Source: Stramonita haemastoma (lineage: Eukaryota; Mollusca; Gastropoda; Neogastropoda; Muricidae). From it: a stretch of DNA of 64,000 bases. Below are positions 21,523 through 34,800 of this stretch, piece by piece. The notes below the pieces were generated by a model. It was not told the origin of the DNA and did not search any database. It saw nothing but the letters and a program-made list of their open reading frames with translations. Within the stretch, counting starts at the first letter, position 1, and every line of letters starts with the position of its first letter. The position numbers were made by a program, and so were the translations under genes. The stretch is taken from the NCBI GenBank assembly GCA_030674155.1, contig CM060323.1, positions 2,979,197 to 3,043,196 of the forward strand, written 5' to 3'.

Positions 21523-21525
21523 CGT
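21310..21525. repeat. Two (GT)n arrays around a LINE 3' end
   Basis: GT at 21345-21395 and 21429-21521. Between them lie ATCAATCAATCAATCAAATT and TTTATTTCTAGATG, the reverse of a LINE 3' end ending in (GATT)n that is also seen near 58885-58930. Confidence 0.75.
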
Positions 21526-21629
21526 TGTTTTTGGGTTGTTTTGTTTTTTTAACAAGCTCTCTGAATGTCCTTGCTTCTTCTGAGAGGTTAGGAGAAATCT
21601 TGTACAAGTAGCCTAGCACGCATAGAAGG

Positions 21630-21910
<281 letters not shown>

Positions 21911-22547
21911 GTTTAAGGCTGGGTCAGGTCAAACATTATGCTTTCTCGGACTTCTCAGTTGAGGTGATAGAACAATAACACAAAAATGGTTTTGGAAAAG
22001 AAGGGTCACTGGTAGTGGTAGCACAGACAACAATCAATTAACACGTTAGAGACTTTCCTTGATCACGTCATGACATTCAGATAAGCAATTTTAAAAGTGA
22101 AAAAAAAAGGGGGTGGGGTAGGGGGGATAGGAGAAAAAACAACAACCCAGCAGCAACAACAACAAAAAGAAAGAAACAGAAAACCAGTAACAAAAACCTA
22201 AGCTATATCACATAAGAAAAAGAAACAAAAAAAGGTGTGTGTGTGGGGGGGGGGGGGGGGGAGGCTGTACGACTGGCATAAAAACAACACGATCAACCAC
22301 AAAAACTACGCCATCAATAACAAGATCAAGAACAACAGCATCACAGCAAAAAAAAAAAAAGGAAGATCTAAATCTTGCTCTTTGTTTCTGGAAGAAGTTT
22401 GACAACTTACATTAACCCTGTGGAGACTAAGCCAAACAGAACAATCAATCTTTTCAAAGAACCCGGCAGATGCTGGAATAAGGTCCGGCAGTTCAGAAAG
22501 ACATGTATGCATGTCAGTCACTAGTATGATTTTTTTTTCATTTTTCG

Positions 22548-22995
22548 TTCCTCAGCTAGAGCTCCGAGGTTCAGCAATGGTGAATTTTTCCGTACGTGAC
22601 CGTTTTTTACCCACCAGTACGGTAGCCGCATTCCAACTTCGGGGATGGTGTCTAAAACAGGACACCTGTCTGCATGCGCTTAAAAAGAAAAGTTATCATC
22701 CGTTCCTACAGGTGTGGAAATAACCAACCCTTTTTCAAAAGACGGAATGGGGGTTTTAACGTGTGGCAAGATGTCTGCGGTGCGTTTGCACATGGGGCCT
22801 GATTTACAGCCCCTTTCGAAGGACTTTTGGCGGAGTCGAGTCAGTATTCATGTTAATTCCTGGGTAAAATCCCCTAAAACGGACGCGGGGGGATTGGAGT
22901 CAGTACTGATGTTAACCCCAGGCGCTGGATCCCGGGATTTCAGATCATGAGTGCTGCTGCAACGTTATAACCATTAGCTAAGCTATTACCCCCTG
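22548..22995 (-). mobile_element. SINE type B, minus orientation, full length
   Basis: Tail: TTCCTCAGCTAGAGCTCCGA, CAGCAATGGTGAATTTTTCC, ACGGTAGCCGCATTCCAACT, TCGGGGATGGTGTCTAAAAC. Core: CAAAAGACGGAATGGGGGTT, GGCAAGATGTCTGCGGTGCG. The linker is partly duplicated (AGTCAGTATTCATGTTAATT and AGTCAGTACTGATGTTAACC). Head end: AACGTTATAACCATTAGC. Confidence 0.85.
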
Positions 22996-23026
22996 TCTCT
23001 CTTCTTCTCTATTTTTTGGCGGCGGT

Positions 23027-23030
<4 letters not shown>

Positions 23031-23067
<37 letters not shown>

Positions 23068-23080
23068 TGTGTGTGTGTGT
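23031..23080. repeat. (GT)n microsatellite
   Basis: GT units with one GGTG break. Confidence 0.9.
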
Positions 23081-23184
23081 GAAAAATAAAAATAAGAAAA
23101 CCCTAATGATTGCTAACAAGACTACCCAAACCGATTTCAGTACTTAAAAGCTTGATTTTCGCCGTTTTAACTGTTTCGTGTCAA

Positions 23185-23405
23185 AAAAAAAATCATGCAA
23201 ATGCAACAACAACAACCCCAAACAGCAAGAAAAAAAACAACAAATACCCCCCCAAAAAAAACAACAACAAAAAACACAACACACAAAAAAAAAAATACAA
23301 CAAAACGAACAACCCCCGCCCCCCAAAAAACAAACAACAAACAAACAAACAAAAAACAACCCAACAAAAACAGAACAAAAACAAACCCAACAACAACCGG
23401 AATAT
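23185..23405. repeat. A/C-only tract of about 220 bp
   Basis: Nearly pure A and C: AACAAC, CCCCCAAAA and AACAAACA blocks. Asn-Lys-Gln ORFs here are spurious. Confidence 0.8.
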
Positions 23406-24128
23406 TAAAACCAACCAGCCAACCAACTAGCTGGCAAACGATGAACCAACCTCGTCGCTAGGCCAACAACAAACTGAGCATCCCAGCATTCATCAACCAG
23501 CCAGTGATCAATCTGTTATTCAAATCAAATAAGAATAAACGAATAATATATGAATACATGGTCTAGTGTACTGACTTTGTACGTCGTACAGATTTTTAGA
23601 GACTTGGGAGTTACACTAAGGCTGCACACAAATATGTTTGGCTGAATCAACGGTAACGAAAAGTTCACGAGAATGCTTGAAAGAAGAAAAGAAGTGGCGC
23701 TGTGCACTTTGTTTTCTTTTTCTTTCTTACACGTGCTTTTGAGATGAAAGGAAGAGGTGAAAGGCCACATCAAGTTACCGTTTACTTCCGGGGTCAGAAG
23801 ATTGTTATGGATACATCACATAATTACGCATACAACGATGACGTATACAAACCATGCGTTTTCCCGAGCCAAATCCCACAAAATTACTCCGCAATATTAT
23901 CAAATCTTCCTAAAGAAACGATGATAATGACAATCATTACAATTTCAATAATTTTTAGATACTGTATGACATCATTTGACATAAACGTGTAACGAGAGAT
24001 CGAAAAAAAATACATTAGATACTTTGTACGTGGTACTATTTTTTCTCCTAGTTGGGGAATTATTTCGAAATGTAGGTCCGCCATCAATGACAGTTTTGCA
24101 GAGTTTACGATATTTTTCCATCTAAACT

Positions 24129-24194
24129 ATGAGTTCGGAAATCGAACCACACATCACCAAGAAATATGAGATCAAGAAACGACTTGGGAAGGGG
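24129..24194 (+). CDS. MAPK15: MAPK15 exon 1
   Basis: Twenty-two codons, [20 protein letters not shown] then KG, ending inside the glycine-rich loop, followed by GTAAGT. An in-frame TAA six bases before the ATG fixes the start. The phase-0 end inside G-K-G|A-Y-G is completed by exon 2. Confidence 0.9.
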
Positions 24195-24512
24195 GTAAGT
24201 GAAGTGTTTTTCTCCTGCATTTGTGTGTAAACCTGTAATTTAGACTGCAAGTCCGTCGTGGGTGTACGACACGGGTGTGGACATGATCTTACACTGTGAT
24301 GAATCGACGAATATGTTGGTCAGTTTGACCTCGATCGACATCGAGTAATTGTATAATGTGTATCGTCATATCATAGGGATAATAAGTCATCTGTAAGTCA
24401 ATACAGATACGAAGATATAAGCATGTATACCTGCAGAATAGATATTCAACTTCTCGGTTAGATCAGTGACTTACTTTTCACATTCCTTCTTGTTCACGGT
24501 TCACATGTTCAG

Positions 24513-24579
<67 letters not shown>

Positions 24580-24656
24580 CTCTGGGCGTGGACATGAATG
24601 CATGCACGTGCACACACACACAGTGACAACAAAACACAGTGACACACACACAGTGA

Positions 24657-24696
<40 letters not shown>

Positions 24697-24758
24697 CCAC
24701 ACACACACACACACACACCACTCACTCACTCACTCACTCATAGTTGACAGATTCAAGC

Positions 24759-24825
<67 letters not shown>

Positions 24826-25518
24826 TTAAGGTGGACTTCATATCATCATCTTTACCATTGATCAAGAAACAGCAAAAATAAACATGTTGGTAATAATAGT
24901 AATCATTTTAAAAAATTGTTTCTGTAAAAACAAAAATCTGTTAAAAATGACACCATCATGTATTGATAATTGCTCATTGGAATGCAAGACCTTACTTTAA
25001 AGAATGAAATGTTATTTTGTATAACGCAAGGCAAGAGAATGTAATTATGGTGCATCACAATGTATAGTGCTAAATGCAAAGTAAAGCAACATAACATATC
25101 ACATCACATCACACAAAAGCAGAGACAGTACAGGACACCACAACACAACACAGTACAACACAGCACAATGTTACCATTGCTTTGCTCTCATATCAAAGAT
25201 GCCATCTTCAAAAAGATCCAGTCATTTCCTTTTAAATTCTGCATGTATATGTAATTACCAACACATCCATGTCCTGTGTTTTTTCAGGCTTATGGGATTG
25301 TATGGAAAGCCATTGACAGACGAACGGGAGAGGTGGTGGCAGTCAAGAAAATTTTTGATGCCTTCAGAAATCAGACAGATGCTCAGGTATGAGTTTCAGG
25401 AGCTTACTCCTGAGCACTTTTAATTTGAACATTGGCTTAGGTTGCTTTTACCGTGAACTCTACTCACCTCAAGTGTTTCTGTTATTGCTGTTGTCAGTAG
25501 GAACTCCTTTCATTATTA

Positions 25519-25555
<37 letters not shown>

Positions 25556-26856
25556 CATCATCATTCTATATTTAGGATAATGGGATAAGCACTCTTGTGT
25601 TTTTTTACATCCAGTCCCTGTGTGTGCGCAGTTTTGTAAATGTCATCTGTTCCCACCGGCACATGGTGACCTTACTCTTACAAAAAGCAGAACAGGATTT
25701 AACGTGTGCACAATATGTTCTGCTTGCGTTCACACACGGGCCTCAGTTTATAGTCTCATCCAAAGGACTTTGGGGAGAGTGGAGTCAGCACTGATGTTAA
25801 CTCCAGGAGAAAACTCTCCTTGACTGGGAATCGAACCTGGGTCGTCAAATTGTGAGCGCAATGTTCTGACTACTAGGCTATCCCCCCCCCCCCCATCCTT
25901 GCAATTCCATCAGGGTTTGCAATTTTTCTCTGTATCTGCCGAGTTTTACAATTTCCTGTAGCCCTCCCAGATCAATCACTGATCTCAGTTGATGTTTTTG
26001 GATTGCATATAGTTAAGTTCTTTCAAATGTAAGCAAAATATGGTTATTTTTAAAGAAAAGATGCGTGAAGAGAAAAACATGTTATATTCTAAATAAGCAA
26101 TCATGTTTATTTTGATATCTGTTGAGCAGTTAAAGCCAAGTAAAATTCAGGGAATAATTTTTTTTTTTTTTTTAAAGAAATTTAGTCTCTCTGCCATGCC
26201 TGATGCATCTAAGTATGCCACCATAATGATGCTTTAAGCTAATGATAACTTTGGTGGCATTTTTCCCTTTCAAAAGCACCCAGCATGAACAGATTTCTGT
26301 GGCCTTGTGCTTGTTATGATCTCATGAATGTCAAGCAATTATGGATACTTTCTCTCCTCAAGTTAAACAGATGGAGGAAAAAGAAACATTAAGTTTAACA
26401 CCAACAAACTTAGTATTGTGACTAGCCTGTTTCTAAAACATTTTACGGAATAATTTACAGTCACTATTTAAAAAAAAAGTTACTGGCTTAATGTACAGAG
26501 TGCTGTTTTGTTTTTGTTGCAGAGAACATTTCGAGAAATCATGTTTCTTCAGGAATTTGGTGACCATCCAAATGTCATTAAACTTCACAATGTCATCAAG
26601 GCAGAAAATGATAAAGACATCTACCTGGTGTTTGAATTCATGGGTAAGGTTCTTTGCTCTTCTTCGTCTTCATCTTGTTGTTCATCTCTCCTTTAACCTG
26701 CTAAAGAGTCACTGGAGCATGACACTGAATTATTCAGGCCTCGTTTCTTAGGCTGGCATGTTGAACCTGGCCAAGCCTACCAGGATGCTGGCTGGATACA
26801 TTTGTGTTTCTGTAATCTGCTGAACACTGACATTCTCAGACACATGCTTATGCAAT

Positions 26857-26898
<42 letters not shown>

Positions 26899-27338
26899 TT
26901 ACAACACATCTACTTTTAAATAGACATCTGTACATGCTTTTTCAGTGCATACCATACATTATCTCTTCATACTTGTAAATTTTGGTTGCTTTCAAGTGCA
27001 TCTTATTTTGTTTACCTGACACCTTGTTACTTTTTTTTTTATCTTAAGATAATCATTTTCATTATTCTAGAACCTAAAAAGAAGGGGACATGATTGTTTT
27101 CTTTTCCACAGAAACCGATTTGCACAATGTCATCAAGCGAGGCAATATCTTGAAGGATGTCCACAAGCGATACGTCATGTACCAGCTGTTCAAAGCCACA
27201 AAATACCTCCACTCTGGCAACGTGATTCACAGGGACCTGAAGGTAAACAATTCTTTATTGTTATTGATGGGAATGAATGGTTTCTCCTTGTCACAGTGTG
27301 CAAATAGGATGAGTGTTTGCAGTCAAGTAGCTGAGCCG

Positions 27339-27394
<56 letters not shown>

Positions 27395-30300
27395 ACACAC
27401 CTTTTCTGATTGTCAGTCTTCTTTTGATTGATGGCTCTTGTTGTGTTGCAGCCATCCAATATTTTGCTGGACAGCGAGTGTATAGTCAAGCTGTGTGACT
27501 TTGGATTGGCACGCTCACTGACACAGATCGGAATCGACGAAGCCGGAGACCCCAACTTGACAGAGTATGTTGCCACGCGATGGTACAGAGCACCGGAGAT
27601 TCTCTTAGCATCACACAGGTGAGAGCAGATACGAATGTTCACAAACTTGTAGTAGTGTTCTTCATGCTTTCTGTCTAGAACTGTTGCTGTCTGAGTCAAC
27701 AATAAAGTGAGGCATAAAAATAAGGCAGAAACACAGCTGTCAGTTTCCCCACTTTCAGCTCCTCTGGCTACTAATTAATCTGTCCCATCCCAGCCTAGGT
27801 GGGGACTAGCTTGTGCTATTTATAGCAGGAACTGACCACACTTGGACTAGGTGAAAAGAAAGGGCGCGCTACATTTAACACTTCTGACTGAGTGATGTTG
27901 GATTTGTGCGCTGTGGAAACAAAGTGCTTTGTTTCTTCTTGAAATATTTCATGAATATGTTTTACTGCAGAAATATATCATGTCAGCAATGGGGCTTGTA
28001 GTAAGAACATCATGCATGTCATCTGTTGGTAACTGATGGTCTTTAGGGTTGTTTTTTTTTTTTGTTCCCTGGTTAGAACTTCAAGGTTCACCACTGGTGA
28101 GAGTTTTTTTGCATATGCGACCGTTTTTTGCCCACCATTAAGGTAGCCGCATTTTGACTTGGGGGGGGTAACTGAGGGTATGGGTTTGAGTCTCAGCTGA
28201 GGTATTGTGTGGAGTCGGAATCAGTAATGATTCCTCTCCGTGAATGTCCCTTGGATGAGACTCTAAAGCAAGGTTCTGTATGCTAGTGCATGGACAACAA
28301 TCTTACATAGATGATAGAGCTCCACCCGTTTTTGTTTTTTTTTATAAAAGGGTATGTCAGTTAAGGTCAATGGGATGAATTGGACTATATACCTAGCATA
28401 CTACCTGAAAAATTAAAAAAGATGGGCTCCATCAGGCTCAACTTGCCCACAGCGCACTGGCAGAAAAATTCAGCTTGATGCCTTAGGGAGTTCTCCACGA
28501 GTTAAAGGAGAAACCAAGTGTAGCTGTGTCTAGTCTAGTCAAGTCAGCATAAGTGACAGTTTTAAATGTTATGTATCCACCATACTTGCTGTCTGATCTT
28601 TTTTAGCTTGTAAAAGCTCATTTCTGTAGAGGAAAATAGGACTGCTGTCTTTGAGGAGAGCACGTCCCCAGAGACTTGTCTTTAAAAAGTTGTGGGGGGG
28701 GGGTTGTTTGTATGATGAGCATTTGTGTGGATTAAAGTTTTGGGGTTACTTTTGGTCTGTTTTTGTTTGCTTTTACCAGAGAACTCAGCTAAACAGAGCC
28801 ACCTTTGTGCAATACTTTTTCACAGCTGGTTGGCAAGCCATGTAACAGCAGAGGAGCCTTACCATGACTTTACTCTTCGACTTATACGGCTTCTCTCATG
28901 ATGTTCATCTATTGGCTCATGCACTCCCACCCCCTCCTTTCACTTTCCCTCACTTGTCATGACCTGTCATTGCCTGGTTTTCCTTTTCATCTCTCTACAC
29001 ATCCTTCCTTCAAAACCCCCTCCCTCTCTCTTTACACAACTGCCTACACGCAGGGACTGGATGTAAAAAAAAAAAAAAGCATACAAGTGCTTATTCCATT
29101 ATCCTCGATAACAAAAGAATAAAAGAAGTCAATATCTCTCTCTCTTTTTTCTCCCTCTTTGATAAGAATATCTCATAGTAAAAAAAAAAAAAATTATAAA
29201 AAGTCTTCATTCACTAAAATTATTTGACAAGATGATATGCCCTCCATGTGGTTTTGCTCAGGTACACAAAGGGAGTGGACATGTGGAGTCTAGGCTGCAT
29301 TCTGGGGGAGATGTTGCTGGGAAAGCCTCTCTTCCGGGCTCCTCTACACTGAACCAGATCGAACGTATCATGGCCAGTATACCTACCCCCAGCAGAGGAG
29401 GTGAGCTGCTCTATAACTGTATGCCATTTGAATACAGATGTATGCATGGATGGATGTATCAGCGCATGTTGGAGCATACACGAATGAATGTACATGCGCG
29501 CACGCACACGCACACGCACACACACACACACACTACTATTCCATTGATAGTTTTTGTTGTAGATTGTTTTTCCAAAGTTAGGTATAATTTCATATTTCTC
29601 TTGCATATGCAAAAATTTCACCGTTGGTGAACCACAGAGCTCTATCTGAGGGACAACCAACAACAACAAACAACAACAACAACAAAGAGTTGTCCACAAA
29701 AATCAAGACAGAGCCATTCCACGAGGCATGGCAGTGTCATGGAGTGAAGTGGCCAACGCTGAATGAACCCAGTGATGCCAACAGTTCACACAGCAGACAG
29801 CAAAGCCAAGACATCACACTATAGCCAAGTTGTACACTAACAACGGCAGTACCACACAACAGTTAAGACATGTAGAGCTTTTGATACCATTTATCCCCAA
29901 AGCAGGAATGTGGCTGCCTAAACGGTGGGAAAAAATGGTCACATATGCTAAAATCTTACCATTGGTGAACCACAGAGCTCTTGCTGAAGAATGAACAAAA
30001 AAAGATGCGATATGGCTCTGTGTATGATAGGGTAGTAATCGATCAAAAAGGAAAAGGATTATTTGACTTATTGATATGTGAAGTCATTGATTGATGGATC
30101 AATTGGTGGATTGATGTGCAGATATCGACAGTCTGAGATCACAATATGGTGCTTCAGTGCTGGATAAAGCTTCAGGAAAGTAAGTGTTTCTCTTTCAATA
30201 TATCTTAGTAAAGAAGATAATAAGTAAATAAAAAGTTAAAGTCTGTCCCGAGCCTAAGCTCATCAGGCCGGTGCTTATCCCGGTTTCTGTGGCGTTAAGC

Positions 30301-31783
30301 GACTGAGAGTCATAGACTCCCCCCTGGATAGGACGCCAGTCTATCGCAGGGTTAACCCCCAACACAAGGTTGGTACCCCTTTTACACCTGGGTGGGGTGA
30401 GAAAATAGCCGTAAAGTGCCTTTTCCAAGGGCACAACGCCATAGCGAATAGCTGGATCGAACCCGCAACCTTTAGATTACGAGTCCAACGCCCTAACCAC
30501 TAGACTACAGCGGTGGCCAAGTAAATAAAAAAGAAGATATTAAGACTTTTTCATAATTATGCAAGAACTCACTTAAGATCTCTAGTTGCGGGGGTGGGGG
30601 GTCGGATAGCGAGTGGTTAGAGTGTTGCGCTTGTGATCTGAAGCCTGGGATCAAGCCACCATTGAGGGGCTTGTGTTTCAAGGATTTTATCCTGGAGTTA
30701 ACATTAGCTACTGACAGACTCCACTCCTCCACAAGTTCTTCAGATGACTGTGACTCATCATGCAAAACATCTTGTGCACACACTAAAAACCTGTTCTACT
30801 TTTCAGAAGAGTAAGCTATTTTATGGCGGTAGGAACAGATGACAAAATTTAAAAAGCACATGCATACAGGTGTCGTGATTAGACACCATCCCCAAAGTCA
30901 GAATGCAACTACCTTATGGTGGGTAAAACTGATCGCATACACAAAATCTCACTGTTGATGAACCTTGGAGCTTTAGCCAAGGAAGGAAAGAAACCCCCAA
31001 CAACAAACAAAAACAGCAACATTTTCACTGTCTACAGAAAAACCTGAATCTTGTATAAAATCTACAGTTCACTTACAGTGTATGGAAACAAGGCGTGATC
31101 TATATTTTCCCTTCAAACACCACAACTACCACCTACTACTACTTTTACTACAACAATAACCCCCAACCATCGCTACCACAACTACTATTACTACTACTCT
31201 GACCACCTACCACCACCACACCACCACCATGCAATGACATAATAATAATGACAGTGATGATGATGATGATAGTATGATCAAGTATTGTAATTGCCCTTCA
31301 GGGATGATTAAAGGGTTTTTTGACTTGACTTGACTTGACTTGACTTGATAGATGATTGAGAAGGAGGGGAAGATGATAAAAGTGATAAAAAAAACTGCAA
31401 TGGCTGTGTGTGTGTGTGTCAGACCGAAGAAGTCGTTAGAGGAGATGCTGAGCGAGGCCCCATTGGAGGGGGTGGACTTGCTGCAGCGTCTCCTGCAGTT
31501 CAACCCTGACAAACGCATCACTGCCGATGAGGCCTCAGACACCCCTTTGTCACCAGGTCTGTCAGGCTTTTTTTTTGTTTTTGATCATGTGTGTGTGGCA
31601 TTTTGGGGGTGGGGGGTGGGGGGGGGGGGAGAGGGGAAGTGGTGGTTGTTGTGAGTGTTTTGTTGGGTTTTGGTGCTGTTGAAAAAAGCGTGGTTAGGAG
31701 AAGCTGTGTTTGTGTTGTGTGTGTGTGTTGTGTGTGTGTGTGTGTGTGTGTGTGTTGTGGTGTGTGTGTGTGTGTGTGGTGTG

Positions 31784-31835
<52 letters not shown>

Positions 31836-34800
31836 CTGTGACTGTGTGTAGGTATGTTTGTCAATTCATTGTCTGTCATCAGGAGTGATATTAGAGGGAA
31901 AATATATAATCTTCATAGCTCTGTGTGTATCAGTGTATACATATAAAAAAAGCATGAATACATGATAGGAATGAAGTCCATTATTTTTTTTTTTTCCCTT
32001 GAATATTTATATTGATGTATCCATGTCAAGGCCTTGTGAGCCTACACACCTGTCACAAGTTTTAGAAAGGGAAAAGAATCAACACCTTTAACAAAAAGAA
32101 GAACAACAAATAAACTGAATGGAGGAAACTGATGGATTGCTCTTCAGTGCCTGGCCTACAACTCCCCACAAAGTTAAGGAGAGAAGAAATGAAACCAATG
32201 AATTACAATCTGTTTTTTAGACTTTGCTAAAATCTTAAGTCTGATCTAACATAAATCTCTTTATTAACATACAGATGATTGAATGTTTTTTTCTGAAATT
32301 CTAAAACTATACATATCTAAAGAAACGATAATGGTTGAAAAATAATGCCTTACGAAATATGACATGCACCCATAAAAAACCCAAACTGCTTTCTGTTTAC
32401 ATATGTAATTTCTTTCCCATGGGAGCAGGCTTTTTTGTACATAATTTTGTTAGGGACATCTCTCTTGTTGCCATGGGTCCTTTTGTGTGTTCAGGTGCAT
32501 ATTGTACATGAGACCTTAGTTTGTCATCTCCTGAGGAAGGTTAGCACACAGACAATAGTCAGGGTCCAGAGGATGGGGGATTTAGCTCAGATGGGGATCC
32601 AAACCCCAATCCCAAGAGGGGATACCGGCACCTGTCAGTATGATAGCATCCCCACCATCTGGAAATTCTCTGCTTGGAATTTTCCTCTTTTTGGTAGCTT
32701 TGTTTCTGCCGTGCTCCTTTTTCCTCCAGTCACCTCCTTCTTGTCTGTTTTCTCCTGCTTGGTCCATTCTCCTGCTTTTTCTTCCAGAAAGATCTTAAAA
32801 GATTATGATTCTCTCCTGCCAAAGTTGGATGCCCTGGGCCTGACTTGTCAGTGGCTTACAGCACGCATGCTGTCTGAGCATCTCAGGAAGAAGAAGATGC
32901 CCAGTGTTTCACTTTTTAAACGGTTGTGTTCATTCTAACTCACTGATCTAATATGCAGTGCTGTGTGTCTTGCCCAGGTTTCACAATCCCGCTGAGGAAG
33001 TGTCATTAAATTTTGACGTTGTACCACCTTTGAGCGACGACGTACAGTTGACAGTGGACCAGTACCGAAGCAAACTTTATGAGGTGAGCATCACTTTTTA
33101 TGATGTGTGCTGCACACAGCTTCTAGCCATTTTCTTTTTTTTTTTCTGTTGTCGGTAATTATGATAATAAAAGTTTAAAGATGATCAATTTCATCATTAT
33201 TATATATTTTTTTTATAACAAGTGTACCTAAAAGCTAAAACCCGATTATTAACTGAAAACACAATCTCTAGCCATCTTGTTGTCACTGTAGCTAGTGTTA
33301 CATAATGCAGCAAATATACCCATGCGCATACAAACAAATTTCTCAGCATCACGTCTTGGCTCTGACAAGTTGAAAATGAAAATGCCAGTTTGACAACTGG
33401 GTAGGCATAGCATTTGCATGCTTTGAATCAAGAACTTGAATTGTGTTTTGATTTGAAAATGCCACGCTCACACACAACTGGATTAAAAATGACCCTTTTC
33501 TTTTCCTTACCAACCCACCAAAAAAGAGACAGAAATGTCTCTATTGAGACTGCTGTGAAAACTAAAGCTGACATATAAACACCATCACCAGATGATCATG
33601 CACACGTCTCTATTCAGACTGGTGTGAAAACTAAAGCTGATATACACCATCACCAGATGATCATGCACACGTCTATATTCAGACTGGTGTGAAAACTAAA
33701 GCTGATATACACCATCACCAGATGATCATGCACACGTCTATATTCAGACTGGTGTGAAAACTAAAGCTGACATATTATACACCATCACCAGATGATCATG
33801 CACACGTCTCATATTCAGACTGGTGTGAAAACTAAAGCTGAGGTGTTGTACAATCATCAGATGATCATGCACATGTCTCTATTCAGACTGGAGTGAAAAC
33901 TAAAGCTGACATATCGTACACCATCCCCAGATGATCATGCACATGTCTCTATTCAGACTGGAGTGAAAACTAAAGCTGACATATTGTACACCATCCCCAG
34001 ATGATCATGCACATGTCTCTATTCAGACTGGAGTGAAAACTAAAGCTGACATATCATACACCATCCCCAGATGATCATGCACACGTCTATATTCAGACTG
34101 GTGTGAAAACTAAAGCTGACATATTGTACACCATCACCAGATGATCATGCACATGTCTATATTCAGACTGGTGTGAAAACTAAAGCTGACATATTACACA
34201 CCGTCACCAGATGATCATGCAGAAGAAGGCGGAGCGTCGGCGGCGGAGGCGAGAGGAGGCGCGTCACCTGAGCAGCCAGCAGTCGATGGAGCCGGATGGG
34301 GAGGAGCAGGCCATGGAGCAGGAGCCCAAGGAGAACGCCGCCCTGCCCCCCAACAGGCCCTCCCCCAAGATGGCCGCTGCCCGCCACCCCCCAGACACCC
34401 ACAGCCAGCCCCCTCAGGCCCAGCCACAGCACCAGTCCTCCTTCCCTGCAGGTAGGCTGCTGGGGGTATTTTATTTTAAAATTTTTTTTATATTATATAT
34501 ATATTTTTTTTTAGGCTGCTGGCTTTATTTACCCTCTCTTCTGCTCTTAAAGGTTCTACGTTTCTTCATTGGCAGACTTTTTTTGTATTTTTGTATTTTG
34601 TACCACTTTATGTCACAGCAGATTTCTCTGCGTGAAATTCGGGCTGCTCTCCCCGGGGAGAGAGAGCGCGTCGCCACAAGTGCAGCGCCTACCCATTTTT
34701 TAAATATTTTTCCTGCATGCAAATGTATTTGCTTCCCTATCAGAGTGGCTTTTTACTACAGAATTTTGCCAGGGTCAACCCCCTTGTTGCCATGGGGTCT

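Noticed and set aside
30466..30520. tRNA gene on the minus strand
   Set aside because: A and B boxes are good, but no acceptor stem closes and a long non-tRNA body follows; it is the head of SINE type D.
33592..34200. Regularly spaced repeats that might look like a CRISPR array
   Set aside because: The units are joined head to tail with no unique spacers, in a eukaryotic intron; this is a minisatellite.
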